Below, piece by piece: positions 55,527 to 64,000 of a stretch of DNA of 64,000 nucleotides. Below the pieces are notes generated by a model. It was not told where the DNA came from. It searched no databases and saw nothing but the letters and a program-made list of their open reading frames with translations. The position numbers and the translations under genes were made by a program. The stretch is from Hanstruepera ponticola (GTDB lineage: Bacteria; Bacteroidota; Bacteroidia; Flavobacteriales; Flavobacteriaceae): contig NZ_JABANC010000003.1 of the NCBI RefSeq assembly GCF_012931685.1, positions 1-64,000 of the forward strand, written 5' to 3'. How positions within the stretch are numbered: the stretch's first letter is position 1; every line of letters starts with the position of its first letter.

Positions 55527-57959
55527 ATGAAATTTTCAATAAAAAAATGCCTGCCACATATTCTTGTTTTGTTAGGCTTTATATGTATTTCATTAGCTTA
55601 TTTTAATCCAGTTCTCAAAGGCAAGGAGATATTCCAGAATGATATAAAGCATTACATAGGAATGTCTAAACAACAAAAAGATTTTAAAGCTAATACTGGC
55701 GAAGAAACCTATTGGACTAATAGTGCTTTCGGTGGCATGCCAACCTATCAGTTGGGTGCTAAATATCCGCATAATTATATTAAAAAGTTGGATCTGGCAT
55801 TGCGATTTTTACCACGTCCTGCCGACTATTTATTTCTTTATTTTATAGGTTTTTATATTCTGCTCCTCGTATTGAAAGTAGATTATAAATTGGCAGCATT
55901 GGGCTCATTGGCATTTGGATTTTCAACTTATCTCATAATCATTTTAGGTGTTGGGCATAATAGTAAAGCCCACGCCATAGCTTATATGCCTTTGGTTTTA
56001 AGTGGTATTATTCTAACTTTTAGGAAAAAATACATTCTTGGTTTTCTGCTCACAACGGTTGCTTTAGCACTAGAATTAGTTGCCAATCATCCGCAGATGA
56101 CCTACTATTTAATGTTGCTTGTCATTGTATTAGGAATCGCTTATTTAATAGATGCTTATAAGAAACAGCTTTTACCACATTTTTTTAAGTCGGTTGGAAT
56201 TTTAATTGTTGCAGTATTCTTGTCAGTTGGTTTAAACGCTACAGGTTTTATGGCTACACAAGAGTATGCCAAAGAAAGTACACGTAGTCAAAGTGAATTA
56301 ACCATAAACCCAGATGGTTCTCCAAAAGAAATCACATCAGGATTAGATAAAGATTATATTACGGAATACAGTTATGGGTTTTTAGAAACCTTCAATCTAT
56401 ATATTCCACGATTTTTAGGAGGAGGAAGCTATGAAGATGTGGGCAAGGATTCAGCCTCTTATGATTACTTTTTAAGCCTGGGAGCAACACCATTACAAGC
56501 TTTAGAACAAACCCAGCAAATACCAACATATTGGGGAGAGCAACCTATTGTAGAGGCGCCAGCTTACATTGGAGCTGTTGTTATATTTTTGTTTGTATTG
56601 GCTTTGTTTTTGGTAAAAGGTCGTTTAAAATGGTGGCTAGTGGGTGGTACTATATTGTCTCTATTGTTATCATACGGTAAAAATTTAGGATTCTTAACTG
56701 ATATTTTTATTGATTATGTTCCGCTTTACAACAAGTTTAGGGCCGTAAGTTCTATTCAGGTTATTCTAGAATTGTGTATTCCAATACTCGCCATTTTTGG
56801 TTTGGTGCGTTTGTTTAATAGCTATGAAAATGAAGAAGCTAAAATAAAAGCATTAAAATATACTCTACTAATTACAGGAGGTTTTGCTTTAATTGTTTTA
56901 TTGTTTAAATCAACATTATTCAATTTTGTTGGAGCCAATGATGGCTTATGGCGTCAAAACTACGGCCAGCCATTTATTGATGCAGTTAAAGCCGACCGGA
57001 AGATGATTTTTACTCAAGACAGTTTACGAACACTTATACTGGTTTTATTATCTGCTGGTTTAGTTTGGATGTTTATAAAAAATAAGATTTCTGAAACCTT
57101 GTTAACTATTTCATTCGCGGTGTTGATTTTGTTTGATTTGGTTGGTGTAGATAGACGCTATGTAAACAATGACGATTTTGTATCCTCTTTACAAATAAAC
57201 AAACCATTTCAACCTAATGCTGCTGATAAAATAATTTTCAATGATGAATCTAATTTTAGAGTTTTTGATGTGACTTCTGGAGGTGCCAGATCATCGTATT
57301 TCCACAATGCGCTTGGTGGTTATCATGCTGCAAAACTGAAGCGATTTAATGAAGTTAATGAGTTTTACATTAGCCAAAACAATATTAATGTACTCAATAT
57401 GCTTAATACCAAGTATATTATTGCGCAAGATGATGAAGGTCAGGTGTTTCCGTACACCAATGCTGATGCTAATGGCAATGCTTGGTTTGTTGAAAAATTA
57501 ACGTTAAAAGATACAGCCAACGAAGAAATCATGGCTTTGGATAGTTTAGATACCAAAAGAGAAGCTATTTATACCAAGCTCACAAATGAACAAAACAATT
57601 TAAAACCTAACTATCAAGTAGATTCTTTGGCACGTATTAATGTACTTGAATACAAACCAAATTATATCAAGTATCAATCCAGTAATACAAAAGATGGTTT
57701 TGCTGTATTTTCTGAAGTTTACTATGGAAATGGTTGGCAAGCTTATATTGATGGAAAAAAAGCATCCCATATAAGAGTTAATTACGTTTTGAGAGGTATG
57801 TCTATACCTTCAGGAGAGCATGTTATTGAATTTAAGTTTGATCCAGAAGTTATCAAAACAGGTAGTACAATTGCATTGGCAAGTAGTATTATTTTTGGTA
57901 TCTTGCTAATAGCTGGATTGTTTTATGAATACAGTAACAAATCAAAAAAAAGTGCCTAA
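55527..57959 (+). CDS. YfhO family membrane glycosyltransferase-like protein
   Basis: An 810-residue polytopic protein with about 12 membrane segments in the first 560 residues and near the end. TYWTNSAFGGMPTYQLGAKY (about 52-71) and a large extracytoplasmic loop with a final beta domain (VFSEVYYGNGWQAYIDGK, about 730-747) are YfhO signatures. In Bacillus the family attaches sugars to teichoic acids or lipids outside the membrane, using lipid-linked donors. The glycosyltransferase gene overlaps its 3' end by 35 bases. Confidence 0.9.
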   Translation: MKFSIKKCLPHILVLLGFICISLAYFNPVLKGKEIFQNDIKHYIGMSKQQKDFKANTGEETYWTNSAFGGMPTYQLGAKYPHNYIKKLDLALRFLPRPADYLFLYFIGFYILLLVLKVDYKLAALGSLAFGFSTYLIIILGVGHNSKAHAIAYMPLVLSGIILTFRKKYILGFLLTTVALALELVANHPQMTYYLMLLVIVLGIAYLIDAYKKQLLPHFFKSVGILIVAVFLSVGLNATGFMATQEYAKESTRSQSELTINPDGSPKEITSGLDKDYITEYSYGFLETFNLYIPRFLGGGSYEDVGKDSASYDYFLSLGATPLQALEQTQQIPTYWGEQPIVEAPAYIGAVVIFLFVLALFLVKGRLKWWLVGGTILSLLLSYGKNLGFLTDIFIDYVPLYNKFRAVSSIQVILELCIPILAIFGLVRLFNSYENEEAKIKALKYTLLITGGFALIVLLFKSTLFNFVGANDGLWRQNYGQPFIDAVKADRKMIFTQDSLRTLILVLLSAGLVWMFIKNKISETLLTISFAVLILFDLVGVDRRYVNNDDFVSSLQINKPFQPNAADKIIFNDESNFRVFDVTSGGARSSYFHNALGGYHAAKLKRFNEVNEFYISQNNINVLNMLNTKYIIAQDDEGQVFPYTNADANGNAWFVEKLTLKDTANEEIMALDSLDTKREAIYTKLTNEQNNLKPNYQVDSLARINVLEYKPNYIKYQSSNTKDGFAVFSEVYYGNGWQAYIDGKKASHIRVNYVLRGMSIPSGEHVIEFKFDPEVIKTGSTIALASSIIFGILLIAGLFYEYSNKSKKSA

Positions 57960-59229
57960 AAGCGTACTAATAATTCTTTACTATTGGCCTCCAGCCGGTG
58001 GACCTGGTGTACAGCGGTGGTTGAAGTTTGTTAAGTATTTACCCGAATATGGTATAAAACCTATTGTTTATGTACCTTCAAATCCAAACTATCCCATTAT
58101 TGATGAAAGTTTAATTAATGAGGTTTCTGATGATATTACTATAATTAAACAACCAATCCGTGAACCCTATAAGTTTGCAGGTATATTATCTAAAAAGAAA
58201 TCCAAAACAATCAGTAAAGGGATTATTCCAAACAAAAAATCTCAAACAGTTTTAGATAAGTTATTATTATTTATTCGTGGTAACCTATTTATTCCTGATG
58301 CTAGAAAGAGTTGGGTAAGACCATCTGTTCAATATTTAAGCACTTACATAAAAGATTATAGTATTGGAACAATAATTACAACAGGCCCGCCACACAGCTT
58401 GCATTTGATAGGACTGCAACTAAAAAAAAGTGACAATGTTCAGTGGGTCGCAGATTTCAGAGATCCATGGACTACCATTGGATATCATAAGCAACTCAAA
58501 CTTACCAAAACCGCTCAAAAGAAACACAAGCAATTAGAAAAAAATGTTTTACAAGCTGCTGACAAAGTGATTGTCACAAGTGAAGTCACAAAGAAAGAGT
58601 TTTCTAAAATAACTGATAAGCCCATTAGTGTGATAACAAATGGGTATGATTTATTACCCTCCATAAAAACCAACCTGGATTCCAAATTTTCAATAGCACA
58701 TATTGGCTCTTTACTATCTGAAAGAAATCCGACTATTCTTTGGCAGGTTTTAAATGATTTAATTCAGAATCAACCGGGCTTTGCTCATGATTTTAAGTTA
58801 AAACTTGTAGGTTATGTAAGTGAAGAAGTGCTTAAAAAAATAGATTCTAATGGTTTAATTGATTATTTAGAAAACATTGGGTATGTATCACATAGACAGG
58901 CAGTTGAAAATCAAAGAAACGCTCAATTATTATTGCTGATTGAAATTGATTCACCGGAAACAGTTTCCATAATTCCAGGCAAGATTTTTGAATACATGGT
59001 TTCAGGAAGACCAATCGTTGCTATTGGCCCAAAAGGCTCTGATGTAGAACGCATTCTACAAGAAACTAACACTGGCTCCTATTTTTATTATGATAGTTAT
59101 AATGATTTAAAACGTTTAATTTTAAAACATTATTTGAGTTATAAAAAAGGTGACTTACAAGCACAGGGTATTGGCTTGCAAAAGTTTAGTAGAAAAGAAT
59201 TAACAAAAGCATTGGCAGAACTATTATAA
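57925..59229 (+). CDS. Family 4 glycosyltransferase
   Basis: A 434-residue GT-B protein. SVLIILYYWPPAGGPGVQRW (about 13-32) is the N-terminal acceptor loop. TTGPPHSLHLIGLQL (about 152-166), FRDPWTTIGY (about 178-187) and IPGKIFEYMVSGRPIVAIGP (about 351-370) give the nucleotide-sugar site with the E...E pattern. Soluble or peripheral. It lies between YfhO and a flippase, so it probably adds a sugar to an exported polysaccharide or glycolipid. It overlaps yfhO and is followed immediately by the flippase gene. Confidence 0.9.
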   Translation: MNTVTNQKKVPKSVLIILYYWPPAGGPGVQRWLKFVKYLPEYGIKPIVYVPSNPNYPIIDESLINEVSDDITIIKQPIREPYKFAGILSKKKSKTISKGIIPNKKSQTVLDKLLLFIRGNLFIPDARKSWVRPSVQYLSTYIKDYSIGTIITTGPPHSLHLIGLQLKKSDNVQWVADFRDPWTTIGYHKQLKLTKTAQKKHKQLEKNVLQAADKVIVTSEVTKKEFSKITDKPISVITNGYDLLPSIKTNLDSKFSIAHIGSLLSERNPTILWQVLNDLIQNQPGFAHDFKLKLVGYVSEEVLKKIDSNGLIDYLENIGYVSHRQAVENQRNAQLLLLIEIDSPETVSIIPGKIFEYMVSGRPIVAIGPKGSDVERILQETNTGSYFYYDSYNDLKRLILKHYLSYKKGDLQAQGIGLQKFSRKELTKALAELL

Positions 59230-60684
59230 ATGGGAATTGTTATAAACCAATCGATAAAAAACACGATTATTACCTATTTAGGTTTTGGTATTGGTGCTAT
59301 TAATGTTCTGTTTTTATTTACCCAGTTTTTGAGTGATGAGTATTTTGGACTGATAACATATATTCTTTCTACGGCCAATGTTATGATGCCTATTTTGGCT
59401 TTTGGTGTGCACAATACCATCATAAAGTTTTATTCATCTTATAAAACCAGGCTTACTCAAAATAGTTTTTTGGTCTTAATGTTATTTCTACCATTAGCCA
59501 TAATAATACCATTGGGAATAATTGGTTTTTTAGCTTTTGATACAATTAGTCAATGGTTTATTGGTAATAATGACATAGTAGAAGACTATGTATGGCTTAT
59601 TTTTATTACTGCTGTTTCATTTTCATATTTTGAAGTTTTCTATGCTTGGGCTCGCGTGCAACTACAAAGTGTTTTTGGCAATTTTATGAAAGAAGTGTTT
59701 CATAGGGTCTGTACGGCTATTTTATTGTTGTGTTTATATGCTAACATCATTAGCGTCAATCAGTTAATATATGGTATAACAGGTATTTATGTTTTAAGAT
59801 TGATAATCATGAAGCTATATGCTTTTAGTTTACGCTTTCCATCATTCAAATTAACCAAACTAAATAATCTATCTGACGTAATAAAATATACATCACTAAT
59901 CATTATTGCTGGGTCAGTAGCCAATATAATACTAGAGATAGATAAGTTTATGCTCAACAGATATGTCGCTATTGAAAACGTAGCCTATTATGGTGTAGCA
60001 ATTTATATTGCCTCTGTTATAAGTGTTCCCAGCAGATCTATGCATCAAATTGTGAGCCCATTGACTGCTAAATTTCTAAATGATAATAATAAGTTTGAAT
60101 TAAAGGTCTTATACCAGAAAAGCTCCTTAAACCTTTTTATTATTAGTGGGTTTATATTCTTGCTGATTGTTTTAAATATCAATGAACTGTACAAATTGAT
60201 TAATGAAAATTATGTTGAAGGTTTATTGATAGTGCTTGTAATCAGTGTATCTAAATTAATTGATGGTTTGTTAGGAAACAATAATGCCATTTTATTTAAT
60301 AGTGATTATTACCGAATGGTTTTACTGTTGGGTGTACTTTTGGCTATATTAACTATTACACTAAATATTATTTTTATTCCTATATATGGTATCAACGGAG
60401 CAGCTTTTGCAACATTTATAGCTGTGTTTTTATATAATTCAGCTAAAATTTGGTTTGTAAATTATAAGTTTAAAATGCTGCCATTTTCAGTAAATACGTC
60501 TAAAGTTCTTATGTTGATTATTGTAAGTTTAGGTGTGTTTTATTTCTGGGACTTTTCTTTTCATCCTATTATAAATATAGCTTTAAAGTCAATACTCATT
60601 GGCGTTTTTTATGGAGCCATAGTTTATGTATTAAATTTTTCTGACGAAATCACCGCTATACTCAATAAAATGCTTAAACGCTAA
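59230..60684 (+). CDS. Polysaccharide flippase (MATE/Wzx-like)
   Basis: A 484-residue polytopic protein with about 12-14 hydrophobic segments. IKNTIITYLGFGIGAINVLF near the N-terminus and the repeated motifs NAAFATFIAVF-like (GINGAAFATFIAVFLYN, about 387-403) match the polysaccharide biosynthesis/flippase family. It starts the base after the glycosyltransferase stop. Role: moving a lipid-linked saccharide across the inner membrane. Substrate unknown. Confidence 0.88.
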   Translation: MGIVINQSIKNTIITYLGFGIGAINVLFLFTQFLSDEYFGLITYILSTANVMMPILAFGVHNTIIKFYSSYKTRLTQNSFLVLMLFLPLAIIIPLGIIGFLAFDTISQWFIGNNDIVEDYVWLIFITAVSFSYFEVFYAWARVQLQSVFGNFMKEVFHRVCTAILLLCLYANIISVNQLIYGITGIYVLRLIIMKLYAFSLRFPSFKLTKLNNLSDVIKYTSLIIIAGSVANIILEIDKFMLNRYVAIENVAYYGVAIYIASVISVPSRSMHQIVSPLTAKFLNDNNKFELKVLYQKSSLNLFIISGFIFLLIVLNINELYKLINENYVEGLLIVLVISVSKLIDGLLGNNNAILFNSDYYRMVLLLGVLLAILTITLNIIFIPIYGINGAAFATFIAVFLYNSAKIWFVNYKFKMLPFSVNTSKVLMLIIVSLGVFYFWDFSFHPIINIALKSILIGVFYGAIVYVLNFSDEITAILNKMLKR

Positions 60685-60687
60685 AAT

Positions 60688-60735
60688 GAGAAAATCCCAC
60701 GAATGTGCTTTGAGGCGCATACTATTCGCAGGACT
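60688..60735. other. Imperfect inverted-repeat region
   Basis: CGAAT (60700-60704) pairs with ATTCG (60724-60728), GTGC with GCGC inside and TCC with GGA outside, making an imperfect hairpin between convergent genes. It lacks the A/T flanks of the other terminators here. Confidence 0.35.
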
Positions 60736-60760
60736 TTCTAACTAACCAACCAAAAAGTTT

Positions 60761-61924
60761 TTATTTTTTTCTACCAGAATTAGATCTTGAATTATTTCTA
60801 GTAGTTGTCTTGTTTCCTTTACTATATGTACGAGATTTTGAGGCATTTGGTTTTCCAATATTCCTATTTTTTTTCTGAACGGTAGATTTACGTACTGTAC
60901 TACCTGAATTTGTAGCATATCGAGATGGCGTACTTCTAGATTTTCTGACTTTCGATTGCTGTTGTTGTCTATTATTACTTGCAACAGATCTTTTAGTACT
61001 GGTTCTATCGTTGTTTCTATAAGCTTTTGAGTTTTGCTTTCTATTACCACCATTATTGGTAACTTGACTTCTCACTCTAGTGTTAGCTTTTACATCTCTT
61101 TGTGCTCTAGAAGACTCATTAATTTGGCGTCTGCTGGTTGAACGATTATTAGATTGTGAACGTACATATCTGTTACTAACATTTCCACGTGTTGAGTGCG
61201 ATGTGTTTTGGGCTACACGATTTCTTCTACCATCATATCTAGTTGCTAAATCACGACTTCTTTGAACCGTATTACCACGTCTGCTGGCTACTGCTGTAGT
61301 ACGTCTATAATTATTTCTATAAGGTGTTGTATAAGTATAACGTACAGGGGTGTAATACTGTCTGTAAGGTCTATTGTAAACTACACAGTGATTATAAGCT
61401 GGAATCCTGTAATAAGTATGCCATGGTCTAAAAACATAAACACGGTTAAAAGGATTTATAAATCCAGTACAATATGAAAATCTATTATAGCGATTGTAGT
61501 GCACGTATAGTCCACCAACACGTGAAACATAGCCAAATGCATTATAATTGATAAAAATATCACCAACTTGTCTCACACGTCCATAAAAATCATAAAATAC
61601 AGGTATGTTTTCAATTTGAATTATAGCTCCAAACTCATCATATTGTACATAAGGATTGTAGTCATATCCTGAATTAAAACTGATGCTTACTCCAGGGGCA
61701 TTAACAGCTACATTCACATTAGGTCCATATTGAGGCATATAAAAATCAAATTGTCCATCAGGGAAAACTGAAAATTCAATACCACCTTCTACAAATATGA
61801 AGTTTTGACCATAACCTCTGTAGGTAGTGTTTTCTAAAATAGCACTGGTGTTATTGGTTGTGGTTGCTGTAACGACTGTACTAGTAACTAGTAAAACCGA
61901 AAAAAGATATATTAATTTCTTCAT
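60761..61924 (-). CDS. Exported highly basic Arg/Asn/Ser-rich protein
   Basis: A 387-residue protein using the ATG at 61924 (MKKLIYLFSVLLVTSTVVTA, signal peptide). The N-terminal 130 or so residues form a Tyr/Phe/Gly-rich beta domain with repeated YGR/YDEFG-type motifs (YDEFGAIIQIENIPVFYDFY and FGYVSRVGGLYVHYN). From about 170 to the end it is very rich in Arg, Asn, Ser, Thr and Lys with almost no acidic residues, so likely disordered and strongly cationic. It could bind polyanions such as lipopolysaccharide or DNA. Function unknown. Confidence 0.8.
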   Translation of the reverse strand: MKKLIYLFSVLLVTSTVVTATTTNNTSAILENTTYRGYGQNFIFVEGGIEFSVFPDGQFDFYMPQYGPNVNVAVNAPGVSISFNSGYDYNPYVQYDEFGAIIQIENIPVFYDFYGRVRQVGDIFINYNAFGYVSRVGGLYVHYNRYNRFSYCTGFINPFNRVYVFRPWHTYYRIPAYNHCVVYNRPYRQYYTPVRYTYTTPYRNNYRRTTAVASRRGNTVQRSRDLATRYDGRRNRVAQNTSHSTRGNVSNRYVRSQSNNRSTSRRQINESSRAQRDVKANTRVRSQVTNNGGNRKQNSKAYRNNDRTSTKRSVASNNRQQQQSKVRKSRSTPSRYATNSGSTVRKSTVQKKNRNIGKPNASKSRTYSKGNKTTTRNNSRSNSGRKK

Positions 61925-62050
61925 AATGTTAGGGGTTTTAATTAAACTCAAACATTAGAAAACAAACAACGTGCCAAAAATTAATTTACAGAAATTGTCG
62001 ACTTACCTTTCAGAAGTGTTTTTGTTTGTAAATAACTAAACATCAATGTT

Positions 62051-64000
62051 TTATTGTAGCCCTTGTAGAATTTGATTACTTAAATCTGTTTTACCTTGTT
62101 CTTTATAAACTAGGGCTAATAGATATTGATAATCTCCATTTCCTGGTTGAATGGCTATGGCTTTTTTAATAAACTGTTCTGCTAGCTTATAGTTTTTATT
62201 TTGATAATAATAAGTAGAAATATTATAAAGTGATCGTGTATCATCAGGATTTAATTCAACAGCATATTGGAGGTCAGCGATGGCGTTATCTGGTTTATTC
62301 AGCTCAAAGTATATCAAACCACGTAAATAATAAGCACGACTCATTTCAGGTGCTTTATCAATAAGTATGTTGAGCGTTTCTAGAGCCTTTTGAGGGTTCC
62401 CTATTTGGCTATAAGTAGTAGCCAAATTACTGTAAACAGGAAGCAAAAGACTATCTTTTTTTAAGGCTATTTGATAATGATAAATAGCTTCATTATACTG
62501 TTTTTTCTTATTGTAATAATCGCCCAATTGTAGTCTTCCAGTAGAAAAATCAGCATTAACACGAAGCATAGTCTCTAATTCTCCTTGAGCTTTGGTTAAA
62601 TCCGATTGATTCAAGGTAGTCAGCATATTCAAATCCAAACCAGTTAGTAATTGTGCAGCAGCAACACGAACCATTTTGGTTGTATCTGAAAGACGTTTTG
62701 AAGCAACTTCAACTCGTAACTCTGGAGGTGCCAGATCAAACTTTTGTAAGGTGTTAAATCGCACTAATGGCGATGGATCTTCTAAACGACTTAAAAGTGT
62801 TTGATACTGATCTTCGGTAACAATATCTAAATTATCTATAGCGGTTGCTCTAGCAATAGCTGGATAATCCAGATTGTTAATAAAAGCATTTACCTGACTT
62901 ATCTCTTCAGAAGACAATGAAGCTTTACTACTTACTAATAAATATTTTGAAAAATGATCTGCTCGCTCGTTACCATACCAGCTTTTTATCTTTTGGGAAG
63001 CCCAAGCAGGACTTTTATCACTATGGCAATTATTACAGGCATTAGGTGTGTTGAACGTGATACTTTGGTCAGGTCTTGGCACTCTAAAGCTATGATCACG
63101 TCTAAAATCATTTCCCATGTATGTTTTACCAGTCATATGACAATTAATACATTGAGATCCTTCGGTATCACTTTCATGAAAATGATGACTTGGCGTATTA
63201 TATTTAGGCTCATGGCATTGTAAACAAAGGTTGTTACCTTTCATTTTTATTTCAAGTGTATGTGCATTATGGCAATCAGTACAGGTGACATCTTGATGAT
63301 ACATTTCTGATTGTAAAAAGGAGCCAAAAACATAATCCTCTTCCATAATCTGACCATCAACATGATAAAACTCGGTTGATAAGTTTTGCAGTATGTATTG
63401 GTTCTCAAAAGAAATATTTGGCTCTAAAGTTTCTGTCAATTTTGTACGCCTAGCGTGGCAAGGTGCACAGCTATTCATTTGATTTAGTTGGGTATCAAGA
63501 GAAATGAGATACGTGTCCTTACTCGCATTACCATTTGCCGATTTAGCCCAATTTACATGTTTTTGTGCAGGACCATGACAAGACTCACAGCTCACGTTTA
63601 TTGATGAGTAGGTTGTATTATAACTATCGCCTTCAACATTATAATTTTTTTCCAGATTTGTGGAATGGCACTCGGCACACATAGTATTCCAGTTTTGTGA
63701 AACACCAGTCCAGTGCAACCAGTCATGTGGACTAATAGTATCTCCAGGATATTGATGATACCAACGTTTTTTATTGGTATCCCAGCTCACTCGCAGCACC
63801 TGCTTTTTTCCATCTTCAAAATCTACCAAATACTGTTGGAGTGGTTCCACACCAAACGTATAACCAATTATATAGGTATTTTCATCACCATTAATTTCTT
63901 TTGTTTTAACCACATAATCATCACCCTTTTGCGTGAAATAGTAAGTCACTGCATCAAGTGTTATTTCAATATTATTAAAATCACCTAAAACAGTTGAATC
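62051..64000 (-). CDS. Multiheme cytochrome c / HEAT / TPR protein (5' end cut)
   Basis: The frame is open to the right edge, so the start lies outside the window. The N-terminal part visible shows seven CxxCH haem motifs (CAECH, CESCH, CAPCH, CTDCH, CLQCH, CINCH, CNNCH), a HEAT-like region (SRLEDPSPLVRFNTLQKF) and four or five TPRs (GDYYNKKKQYNEAIYHYQIA to the C-terminus). The GTG codon near 63949 is only an internal codon in this reading. Such proteins are periplasmic, attached to the secretion system, and may take part in respiration or assembly of a redox complex. Exact partner unknown. Confidence 0.85.
   Translation of the reverse strand, partial: DSTVLGDFNNIEITLDAVTYYFTQKGDDYVVKTKEINGDENTYIIGYTFGVEPLQQYLVDFEDGKKQVLRVSWDTNKKRWYHQYPGDTISPHDWLHWTGVSQNWNTMCAECHSTNLEKNYNVEGDSYNTTYSSINVSCESCHGPAQKHVNWAKSANGNASKDTYLISLDTQLNQMNSCAPCHARRTKLTETLEPNISFENQYILQNLSTEFYHVDGQIMEEDYVFGSFLQSEMYHQDVTCTDCHNAHTLEIKMKGNNLCLQCHEPKYNTPSHHFHESDTEGSQCINCHMTGKTYMGNDFRRDHSFRVPRPDQSITFNTPNACNNCHSDKSPAWASQKIKSWYGNERADHFSKYLLVSSKASLSSEEISQVNAFINNLDYPAIARATAIDNLDIVTEDQYQTLLSRLEDPSPLVRFNTLQKFDLAPPELRVEVASKRLSDTTKMVRVAAAQLLTGLDLNMLTTLNQSDLTKAQGELETMLRVNADFSTGRLQLGDYYNKKKQYNEAIYHYQIALKKDSLLLPVYSNLATTYSQIGNPQKALETLNILIDKAPEMSRAYYLRGLIYFELNKPDNAIADLQYAVELNPDDTRSLYNISTYYYQNKNYKLAEQFIKKAIAIQPGNGDYQYLLALVYKEQGKTDLSNQILQGLQ

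Noticed and set aside
60742-61053. Open frame antiparallel in phase with the basic protein gene
   Set aside because: Its residues come from the repetitive codons of the basic tail in another frame; it has no signal or promoter of its own.

Overview
This is a low-GC chromosomal segment of a marine-type member of the Bacteroidota, most likely family Flavobacteriaceae. The supporting signs are type IX secretion (T9SS) C-terminal sorting domains, TonB-dependent/CarboxypepD-type outer-membrane proteins, TAnnTTTG -7 promoter elements just upstream of many genes, AT-rich leaders that mostly lack Shine-Dalgarno sites, an aerobic menaquinone pathway, and many small families typical of this group (DUF4834, DUF2490, DUF3857, YfhO, CvfB). 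I see no rRNA, tRNA, insertion sequence, prophage or CRISPR array. No gene-free stretch is longer than about 200 bases. Base composition looks even, so the window reads as core genome with some lineage-specific surface and envelope genes.

Layout. 1-1880: 3' part of a giant repeat-bearing T9SS surface protein. 2014-6364: nitronate monooxygenase-like enzyme, DUF3857/transglutaminase envelope protein, GNAT, alpha/beta hydrolase. 6418-19799: a dispersed menaquinone region (hotdog thioesterase, menF, menD, cvfB, menB, menA, menC, CPBP protease, menE) with a C1B peptidase, UPF0173, SRPBCC, fatty acid hydroxylase and DUF2490 genes interspersed. 19909-24391: three exported proteins that combine CarboxypepD/TonB-plug modules with von Willebrand A (VWA) or DUF2135-like modules. 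24424-27794: minus-strand operon of an acyl-CoA carboxylase beta subunit followed by two tandem paralogous secreted proteins. 27935-30829: FMN reductase, GNAT, MarR and two pirins. 30940-32813: small membrane protein and EttA. 33175-37935: MBL lipoprotein, GNAT, and two histidine-degradation enzymes (HutG, HutI) around a coiled-coil membrane protein. 38029-43842: FG-GAP T9SS protein, fumarase, a 57-residue membrane protein, a TonB-dependent receptor. 43958-50412: ArsC-like protein, prfB with a programmed frameshift, threonine aldolase, an unknown protein, YegP, EbfC and an oligopeptidase. 50491-54102: a cysteine-synthase-like enzyme, an alpha-oxoamine synthase and a GNAT-like protein that together look like a sulfonolipid or sphingolipid module. 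54115-60684: an outer-membrane protein, DUF4834, and a YfhO / glycosyltransferase / flippase cluster. 60761-64000: a very basic exported protein and a multiheme cytochrome/HEAT/TPR protein cut by the window end.

The best candidates for under-described biology are: (i) the pair of PLP enzymes at 50491-52931 with its convergent GNAT neighbour, which I read as capnine/sulfonolipid synthesis; (ii) the plug-plus-VWA cluster at 19909-24391, which includes a VWA protein that has lost its metal site; (iii) the tandem secreted paralogues at 24424-26147; and (iv) the prfB frameshift site, which has no Shine-Dalgarno-like stimulator. All functional calls come from reading the sequence by eye. No database search was run.
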